Below the pieces are notes generated by a model that ran no database searches, had not been told where the DNA came from, and saw only the letters and a program-made list of their open reading frames with translations. Of a stretch of DNA of 64,000 bases, positions 58,296 to 64,000 are shown piece by piece. Numbering within the stretch: position 1 is the first letter of the stretch; every line of letters starts with the position of its first letter. The DNA comes from Tolypothrix sp. NIES-4075. Its GTDB lineage: Bacteria; Cyanobacteriota; Cyanobacteriia; Cyanobacteriales; Nostocaceae. Location: positions 248,001 to 312,000 of the forward strand of contig NZ_BDUC01000002.1 in NCBI RefSeq assembly GCF_002218085.1. Direction: 5' to 3'. A program made the position numbers and the translations under genes.

Positions 58296-59606
58296 TTAAT
58301 CTTTCAAAACTCGACCTTTGGTTTCAATTACCCAAGGCATAAAACCTAGCCCCAACAGAGGGATAAAACCAACGCAAAATAGTACTTGCAAAGCAGTATC
58401 GAGGGCATTTACGCCACGAGAGGCGATCGCACCGACTAAAAACGGTCCAACTGCGGCAAATACGCGCCCGATGTTATAGCAAAAACCTGAACCAGTCGCC
58501 CGCAGTCTCGTAGGAAACAACTCTGGTAGGTAGTAAGTGAAACTGCCAAATACACCAAAAACGCTGATACCGATGGTGAAATACATATAAAGCCGAACTA
58601 CCGGGGGCAAGGGTAGTCCAAAGGTAGTCATAATTGATGCTGCTGACAAAATGAAGTAGATAACAAACATCTTCTTGCGTCCCAACCTTTTAGAAGCGGG
58701 AATCGTCAGTAGCGTGCCGATGAAACCTCCCAAGTTAAAGCTATTACTAGCAATCACTTTCCAACTTTCGATGAGAGCCAAGGTTGCGCTTTTATCCAAA
58801 CTTTGAGCAGTGGCTGCTGTGCGAGCTAATCCCGTAGCAATTACCGGAATAAAAGCATTACAACTCCACCAAGTTAATAAAGCAGTCAAAGCCATTAAAA
58901 AGCCGCTGGTGGTCAAAGGCAGATTTTGGCGGTTGAAGAGTTCACCAAGTCTGGGGGGAGCGGATATAGCGGCTGTTTTTTGCCAACGTTCCGGCTCTTT
59001 CACAAAAGAGCGCACCACAAAAGCAACCGCTGCGGGAATCAGACCACATAAAAACACATAACGCCAAGAAGTTTCCGGATTGCCTGCAAACAGCACCCCA
59101 GCGATTTGGAAATTGACGTAAGTTGCCAGTAATAAACCCGCAGAGGCAGAAGTGTACAAAAGTGCGCCGGCTTCAACTCGCGATTTTTCTGGCATTACTT
59201 CTGCCACTAATGAAGCGCCGGCTGCCCACTCACCACCAATCCCAAGACTAGCAATCATCCGGCAAAACACCAAAAACCAGATATTCGGAGCAAAAGCACA
59301 AAAGGCTGTTCCTAAAGCATACAGCAGCATTGTAATCAGCAGAGTTTTGCTGCGTCCGATGCGGTCAGCCACTTGACCAAAAATCACCCCACCTGCTGCC
59401 CAACCTAACAGAAGAATCGAAGTTAAAAGTCCTGTCCAAAAAAGAGTTGCCGTTTTCGCTTCTGGTGTACCGATGGTCAAACCCAACAGCGTTGGTACAC
59501 AATTTGGAGCAACATAATTAAATAGCAATCCGTCGAAAATATCAAAGCCCCAGCCTAGCCAAGCGGCAAACAACACAGTCCATTGGTAACGACTCAGACG
59601 TAGCAT
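58296..59606 (-). CDS. MFS transporter, sugar/organic-acid type
   Basis: 436 residues with GGAGAGAAC before the ATG. Twelve predicted membrane helices. WLGWGFDIFDGLLFNYV in helix 1 has the D-x-x-D-type motif of aromatic-acid and sugar transporters. GQVADRIGRSKTLLI is the loop 2-3 signature, and RMIASLGIGGEWAAGASLVAEVMPEKSR the helix 4 motif. PASKRLGRKKM repeats the signature after helix 8. Probably a proton-driven importer of an organic acid or sugar in the plasma membrane. Distinct from the MFS fragment at position 1-252. Confidence 0.9.
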   Translation of the reverse strand: MLRLSRYQWTVLFAAWLGWGFDIFDGLLFNYVAPNCVPTLLGLTIGTPEAKTATLFWTGLLTSILLLGWAAGGVIFGQVADRIGRSKTLLITMLLYALGTAFCAFAPNIWFLVFCRMIASLGIGGEWAAGASLVAEVMPEKSRVEAGALLYTSASAGLLLATYVNFQIAGVLFAGNPETSWRYVFLCGLIPAAVAFVVRSFVKEPERWQKTAAISAPPRLGELFNRQNLPLTTSGFLMALTALLTWWSCNAFIPVIATGLARTAATAQSLDKSATLALIESWKVIASNSFNLGGFIGTLLTIPASKRLGRKKMFVIYFILSAASIMTTFGLPLPPVVRLYMYFTIGISVFGVFGSFTYYLPELFPTRLRATGSGFCYNIGRVFAAVGPFLVGAIASRGVNALDTALQVLFCVGFIPLLGLGFMPWVIETKGRVLKD

Positions 59607-59772
59607 GTTCTCTCCCTAAGTTGAATGAAAGGGCAGCAATATTTAGAATATAAATACACCAAATTGCTAGCCTTTACAGGTAATAGGGCAGAAAAAATAA
59701 TATTCCCCACTTTGCTTTGGTTGCAAGATTCCCGACTTCACAGCTATTAGTCGGGAGTTTCAAACCCTTAAC

Positions 59773-59833
59773 CAGTAGTAAGCGGCTCTAACCCTTCAAA
59801 TCTAAGATATGAGCGGTAAACCGCTCACTACGA
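59773..59833. repeat. TCGTAGT/ACTACGA-bounded dispersed repeat, copy 5
   Basis: CAGTAGTAAGCGG at the left and GAGCGGTAAACCGCTCACTA then CGA at the right, followed by AGAGAGTATTTTA as in copy 4. Located beyond the 3' end of txlA. Confidence 0.75.
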
Positions 59834-59853
59834 GCTAAGAGAGTATTTTAGGG

Positions 59854-60441
59854 TTAATTTACGACTTGGCTGCTGTGGAGGCGAGGATCGTCTTTACTAC
59901 TTGTTGGTTTAACTGGTGCAGAAAATTTGGAAACTTGTCCGCTTGCTTGAGCATAAGGCAGAGATGAACCAGTAACCAAGGCTTCTAAATTACTTCCCAT
60001 AATTGTACGCGGTAGATCGCCGATCGCCTGGGCGATTGTTTCCCCTTCTTTACCCAAAAAAACAAAATGGGGAATTCCATCCACCCGATACTTCAACATT
60101 TCCGGCAGCCATTTGGTATTATCTACATTCAGCATGACAAAATTAACTTTGTCAGCATATTGCGTCTCGAACTGTTGCATATCTGGTGCCATTTTTTGGC
60201 AAACAGTACACCAATCTGCATAAAACTCCATCAGCGTTGGCTTGCCGTTTGTCAACGCTAATTCTAATGGTGTAGACCCTTGATCTAACTTTGCAAGAGA
60301 AGCTTCTGGTGTCTGAGTTCGCAATCCTAAGAATAAGGCAACGGTGAGGGCGATCGCTACCATTGCAATCACAAAATTTCTTAAGCGTGTCCCACCCGTA
60401 GTTTCCGGCTTTTGAGAAGATATAGGCGAATCTGTACTCAT
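59854..60441 (-). CDS. txlA: Membrane-anchored thioredoxin TxlA/HCF164-like
   Basis: 195 residues. One N-terminal membrane helix (FVIAMVAIALTVALFLGL, ~23-40), then a thioredoxin domain with redox pair W77-C78-T-V-C81 (FYADWCTVCQKMAP) and the cis-Pro loop VDGIPHFVFLG. A Ser/Pro-rich tail ends the protein. This is the pattern of TxlA, the cyanobacterial counterpart of plant HCF164, which passes reducing equivalents across the thylakoid membrane for cytochrome b6f and photosystem assembly. Single gene, divergent from the NIL-ferredoxin gene by 115 bp. Confidence 0.9.
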   Translation of the reverse strand: MSTDSPISSQKPETTGGTRLRNFVIAMVAIALTVALFLGLRTQTPEASLAKLDQGSTPLELALTNGKPTLMEFYADWCTVCQKMAPDMQQFETQYADKVNFVMLNVDNTKWLPEMLKYRVDGIPHFVFLGKEGETIAQAIGDLPRTIMGSNLEALVTGSSLPYAQASGQVSKFSAPVKPTSSKDDPRLHSSQVVN

Positions 60442-60556
60442 AACGAATTTATTAAATCTTATTAAGCTGCTTCTTCTTTAGTTTACCTTTTTCTCTCTTG
60501 GCGATTCGTCACCTCAACCCACTACGCTACAACAGATAAAACCCTCTGACAAATCT

Positions 60557-60961
60557 GTGAAAAAAAGAGTTACCCTCACCTTTCCCAAACGCGCTGTACA
60601 AATGCCAGTTACCTATAGACTGGCAAAAGAATTCAACGTCGCTGCAAATATTATCCGCGCTCAAGTTGCGCCAAATCAAATTGGTAAACTTGTAGTTGAA
60701 CTTTCAGGGGACATAGATCAGCTAGATGCGGCAATTGAGTGGATGCGATCGCAACATATCAACGTTTCTCTTAGCTTAGGCGAAATAGTGATTGATGAAG
60801 ATGTGTGTGTCGATTGTGGTTTGTGTACGGGAGTTTGTCCCACCGAAGCGCTTACCCTGAATCCGGAAACATATAAGCTGACATTTACGCGATCGCGCTG
60901 CATCGTCTGCGAACAATGTATACCCACCTGTCCCGTTCAAGCAATCTCTACCAACCTTTAG
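60557..60961 (+). CDS. NIL-domain 2[4Fe-4S] ferredoxin
   Basis: 134 residues from GTG 60557. The N-terminal ~75 residues form a NIL domain (KRVTLTFPKRAVQMPVTYRL, GKLVVELSGDIDQLDAAIEW), a ligand-binding ferredoxin-like fold found also in methionine ABC ATPases. The C-terminus has two cluster motifs, CVDCGLCTGVCP and CIVCEQCIPTCP, each C-x2-C-x2-C-x3-C-P. A cytoplasmic electron carrier possibly regulated by a small sulfur ligand; partner unknown. Its stop codon overlaps that of the convergent DUF3616 gene by four bases (TTAG). Confidence 0.88.
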   Translation: MKKRVTLTFPKRAVQMPVTYRLAKEFNVAANIIRAQVAPNQIGKLVVELSGDIDQLDAAIEWMRSQHINVSLSLGEIVIDEDVCVDCGLCTGVCPTEALTLNPETYKLTFTRSRCIVCEQCIPTCPVQAISTNL

Positions 60962-62025
60962 CCCAGACGAAATACATCAGCCATCACACCACCATCACCA
61001 AAGAGCCTAGTTTTTGCCGGCGAGTCATAAACCACCAATACAGAAGGTATCCCAATTACATCTTCAAATAACGTAAAGCCTTCAGCGTGTTCAATCCTAT
61101 TTCCATAAGGAATATCTTGCAGAAATTCTGGATAATGAAGTATATTTTCTGTTAAATTCACAGCATTCCGCAAACGATAAAGTTGCACCGGTCCATCTAA
61201 ATCCATTGTCGGTCCGGCTAAAATCAACAAATTTTCACCATCAAGATGCATATCCCGAATTCCCAAACCATTCAAAAACAGAAAATGCTTTTTATATGAC
61301 TTTCCCTCTTTGCCAATTTCCCGCAGTGTCATGATTTTGGGGGTAGATGTTTCTAATTCTACTTCCAGCATAACTGCCCAACCGCGCAAAACCGGACCGC
61401 GCAAACCGATAAAAACTCGCTTTTGACAGACAGCTATCCCTTCCACATCAAAGCCATTATCTTTCCCCGGAATTGCTGCTTTGAGGAAAAAGCCTAAATG
61501 AGGATCGTCTGCTAAAGCTGCCATTAACAAGTTTCCTGTTGGAGTTATTTCCAGTTTGGCAGCACTTAATAATATATCTGGATTTTGCGGGTGGGGGCAT
61601 GACTCAAATAACTTCCCGTCCACAAGTGGGATTCTTCCCAGAATATAACGATTAGGTTCTGTGTCAATTTTTGCCAGTCTTTCAATGTTTTTTTCATCTG
61701 ATTTATCAGATTTAGGCTTCTTGCGTTTGTAACTATGGGAACCTATTAACCAAAGATAATAATCGGTGTAGGCAAGTCCTTCAATGTCAATTTCTTTTTC
61801 TTCTGATGCCGGTAAATCAATAAATTCTGCTACTCGATACCGTTCGTGATTTGCAAAATTATTGTCATCAACTAAAGAAAGGCGCTCAACAGTCGAGGTT
61901 TCATCTGAACCTAACCACAAATGCTTTTCTGGAGTCAGCAGCACTGCGGAAAGGTCTTCTCTGTATTCTTTAAAACCGTCAGTAAACGTTAAGGATACTT
62001 GACTTAGTAAATATGAGTTATCCAT
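60958..62025 (-). CDS. DUF3616 domain protein
   Basis: 355 residues with GGAG and AAGG ahead of the ATG. VLLTPEKHLWLGSDETSTVERL, DIEGLAYTDYYLWLIGSHS, GFDVEGIAVCQKRVFIGLRGPVLRG and LGIRDMHLDGENLLILAGPTMD match the DUF3616 family, probably a beta-propeller with acidic metal-binding loops. No signal peptide. The function of the family is not known; some relatives are annotated as phytase-like by fold. It overlaps the ferredoxin stop codon. Confidence 0.85.
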   Translation of the reverse strand: MDNSYLLSQVSLTFTDGFKEYREDLSAVLLTPEKHLWLGSDETSTVERLSLVDDNNFANHERYRVAEFIDLPASEEKEIDIEGLAYTDYYLWLIGSHSYKRKKPKSDKSDEKNIERLAKIDTEPNRYILGRIPLVDGKLFESCPHPQNPDILLSAAKLEITPTGNLLMAALADDPHLGFFLKAAIPGKDNGFDVEGIAVCQKRVFIGLRGPVLRGWAVMLEVELETSTPKIMTLREIGKEGKSYKKHFLFLNGLGIRDMHLDGENLLILAGPTMDLDGPVQLYRLRNAVNLTENILHYPEFLQDIPYGNRIEHAEGFTLFEDVIGIPSVLVVYDSPAKTRLFGDGGVMADVFRLG

Positions 62026-62369
62026 TTTACCTTTGCTCCTCTCGCGCCATATATTGTTATTCTTATGTGTTTTATCATACTCGCTTGGAGAAAATAATCA
62101 CAAAAACTATAATCCTCATCCGGCTTTTCAAGCCAAATTAATATTTATTAAGTTTATGTATAACTTTAAATATTATAATATTTTACCTTTTAAAATTTGA
62201 TATAATATATATTATTTTACAATATAAACAAGCATCAAAAGTTGGAATAATCAATAGCAGAGAAAACAAATAAATATATATCAAGAATTAGATAAAATTT
62301 TGTCAAGAGTGTTATGATGCAATAACTCAATTAAGCATTTATTGCTATCATTTTCTGACCAATAATATT
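62026..62369. other. Very AT-rich intergenic region, no gene seen
   Basis: 344 bp, including ATTATAATATTTTACC and ATATAATATATATTATTTTA stretches at about 62173-62220 that could act as promoter or bent DNA for the divergent DUF3616 and CHAD genes. No repeat family recognised. Confidence 0.5.
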
Positions 62370-63344
62370 ATGGAATTAGTTGCACAAACCAAACTAAAAA
62401 CGCTAGGTTATTATGCTCACGAAGCGATGAAAAAACACTTTAAAAAAACCTTAAAGTGGGAAAAAACTGTTAAAAAAGACGAAGATCCAGAAGCTCTGCA
62501 TCAAATGCGAGTAGGGATGCGTCGTCTACGCACAGCAGTCAGCAGATTTGGGCTAGCTTTAGATTTATCTAAGCCAGTAAGTGATAAAAATATTGGCAAA
62601 ATTGCCCGTCGTCTTGGTACGTTGCGAGATTTGGATGTACTCAAAGAATCTTTGGAAAACACTTACCGTCCAAATTTACCGCATAAAGAACAAAAATCTC
62701 TGCAAACAGCTTTTGATGCTTTATCTAAACAACGCGAAGATGCGTTAGAAGGGGTGCAAGCAACATTTAAAGATGAGCATTATAAGTCTCTAAAACAGGG
62801 AATGAACGAGTGGTTGGAAAACCCAACTTATCTACCTATAGCATCTTTACCTATGCAAGAATTGCTACCGGATTTACTTTTGCCGGAAGTGAGTAGTTTA
62901 TTACTCGATGCGGGTTGGTTAGTGGGAACGCAAGTAGAAAATGCAAAAGTTGTCATTCCTAAAGGTTTAAAAGCCGAGAAGATAGAGAAAGAATTGGCAA
63001 CTAATGGCGAAATGCTGCATACATTGCGTAAACAAGCCAAGCGCGTGCGCTATCAAATGGAGTTATTTACTGAGTTATACGCTGAATCTTACTCAGTTTA
63101 TGTAGCAGATGTTAAAAACATTCAAGACATCTTGGGTTCAATTCAAGATAGTGTAGTCTTAGGCGAGTGGCTGACAGATGTCTTCGAGTCAGAAATTGAA
63201 ACTAAACTTCCCACTTTTGCGAATTTATTAGCAGAAAATCGTTATAAATTATGGCAGCAGTGGCAACCCTTACAGGAGCGGTATTTGAAACCGGAAACTA
63301 GACACAGTTTTCATTTAACAATACTGCATCCGCTAACCGTGTAA
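62370..63344 (+). CDS. CHAD domain protein
   Basis: 324 residues, helical, with the CHAD hallmark of conserved histidines and basic residues: EALHQMRVGMRRLRTAVSRFG near the N-terminus, ARRLGTLRDLDVL, and MLHTLRKQAKRVRYQMELF, ILGSIQDSVVLGEWL in the second half. CHAD domains bind inorganic polyphosphate and occur with polyphosphate granules or CYTH triphosphatases; here it stands alone. No signal peptide. The start ATG lacks a clear Shine-Dalgarno sequence. Confidence 0.9.
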   Translation: MELVAQTKLKTLGYYAHEAMKKHFKKTLKWEKTVKKDEDPEALHQMRVGMRRLRTAVSRFGLALDLSKPVSDKNIGKIARRLGTLRDLDVLKESLENTYRPNLPHKEQKSLQTAFDALSKQREDALEGVQATFKDEHYKSLKQGMNEWLENPTYLPIASLPMQELLPDLLLPEVSSLLLDAGWLVGTQVENAKVVIPKGLKAEKIEKELATNGEMLHTLRKQAKRVRYQMELFTELYAESYSVYVADVKNIQDILGSIQDSVVLGEWLTDVFESEIETKLPTFANLLAENRYKLWQQWQPLQERYLKPETRHSFHLTILHPLTV

Positions 63345-63438
63345 TAGGGCTAATAGCAATAAGCTGAGAAAATAATTGATAACATATCTCAATAAATTTG
63401 AGAATCTGACTAACTAAAATCAATACGCTCTAGCAATT

Positions 63439-63497
63439 AAAGGCGATTTTGTCAAGTTTCGATGCCGAAAAGCATCGGCTTGATAAATCGCCTTTTC
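63439..63497 (+). terminator. Long hairpin after the CHAD gene
   Basis: Left arm AAAGGCGATTTTGTCAAG then TTTCGATGC; loop CGAAAA; right arm GCATCGGCTTGATAAATCGCCTTTT. About 24 paired bases ending in TTTT, ~95 bp beyond the stop codon. May terminate the CHAD transcript; too long for a minimal terminator, so it could be a small element. The rest of 63345-63896 has C-rich low-complexity DNA (63525-63570) and no gene. Confidence 0.55.
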
Positions 63498-63896
63498 GTT
63501 GAGGGGGAAAGAATTATTCTCATTGTCTCCTTGTCTCCCTGCCCACCTGTCCCCTCTTCCTTCATCTTTGGGCTGTCGATTTCTGACAATTATCAATTTA
63601 TATGGTAGGATAATGCCACTTTCAAGTTATATCTATCCAAAGAACTAGAAAAAAATCTGCTTGTGGAGGGTTGACTAACGCTCAATGTTGCATAAAACAT
63701 AAAACCGCTGATTTTCATCTTCAAAATACTTAATGAAAAAAGTTTTCATTAAATAAAGATTTAGTGTAAGCTATTTTTCAGATTAGTTGAAGAAAATTCT
63801 CAACAAAAGCCCAGAAGTGCCAATTAGCGATTAGTAGCAAAAAATTTGCGGTTCTACTAATTGCTAAATAGATTATTTATTTGCAAGGAAAATTTA

Positions 63897-64000
63897 ATGA
63901 CTAAACAGCCTGATGTTATTTGGTTGAATACAAGTCCTAGTTTGCAATACTTTAGCAAGCCGCTGCTTGGTTATTTGTCGCGTGAACTGACAGTGCAAGA
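63897..64000 (+). CDS. N-terminal fragment of a protein, possibly an alpha/beta hydrolase
   Basis: ATG 63897 with AAGGAAAA eight bases upstream. The visible 34 codons read MTKQPDVIWLNTSPSLQYFS then KPLLGYLSRELTVQ, open to the window end. A strand (VIWLNTSPSL) followed by a helix with a Leu-rich face fits the first elements of an alpha/beta hydrolase, but the catalytic residues lie outside the window, so the family is not established. Confidence 0.5.
   Translation, partial: MTKQPDVIWLNTSPSLQYFSKPLLGYLSRELTVQ

Noticed and set aside
1..64000. Complete insertion sequence with transposase
   Set aside because: No transposase or integrase motif was recognised in any frame; only non-autonomous elements are seen.
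1..64000. tRNA or rRNA genes
   Set aside because: No cloverleaf with a T-loop GTTCRANTC core or rRNA segment was noticed; a tRNA scan would be needed to be certain.

Overview
The window comes from a filamentous, probably Nostocales-type cyanobacterium. The evidence is photosystem II genes psbB and psbT, cytochrome b6f petL, a TxlA/HCF164-type thioredoxin, dense HIP1 octamers (GCGATCGC), many Ser/Thr kinase, CHAT and STAND genes, and many short dispersed repeats (CCATTACC-type heptamer arrays, palindromic repeats, MITE-like elements). No tRNA, rRNA, CRISPR array or transposase gene was recognised.

Layout. 1-4.3 kb: edge of an MFS gene, a hydrolase-like protein, a ferrochelatase-family protein ending in six histidines, an FMN reductase and an alpha/beta hydrolase. 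4.3-12.3 kb: three zinc-ribbon Ser/Thr kinases; two are paralogous receptor kinases with an extracytoplasmic type-1 periplasmic-binding-protein domain, separated by an SGNH esterase and a broken copy of the kinase 3' end. 12.5-16.2 kb: an ABC-2 permease, a methyltransferase-HIT fusion, 42-bp tandem repeats, a TPR pseudogene interrupted by a small insertion, and a Uma2 protein. 16.5-25.6 kb: putA, a GNAT, a GT39-like membrane glycosyltransferase, a GC-rich structured block, and a hybrid histidine kinase whose first PAS domain is frameshifted away. 25.8-32.2 kb: a BtuF-like protein, a protealysin/emfourin pair, bioB, petL, aroB and a second Uma2 protein. 32.3-48.5 kb is accessory: a 21-bp minisatellite, a NACHT-HEAT NTPase, SDR and VOC enzymes, a PhoD-like phosphatase, a TPR-CHAT protein, a STAND ATPase with a Gly-Val-repeat membrane domain, and a CHAT-STAND protein. 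49-64 kb: a peptide ABC transporter pair, psbB-psbT-rps1, a HAD protein, an MFS transporter, txlA, a NIL-ferredoxin, DUF3616 and CHAD proteins, and the start of one more gene.

The most system-like region is 41.2-48.5 kb. It holds two CHAT (caspase-like) proteins and two STAND-type ATPases, one with an unusual glycine-zipper-like membrane segment, and a NACHT-HEAT protein lies 5 kb upstream. This resembles the parts of NLR/caspase-like conflict or cell-death systems (sensor NTPase, protease, membrane effector), but that joint function is inference. A second theme is repeats entering genes: low-complexity or palindromic intergenic repeats occur in frame as linkers or loops in putA, the GT39 gene (twice) and the NACHT gene, and at the ends of the alpha/beta hydrolase and the ABC genes.
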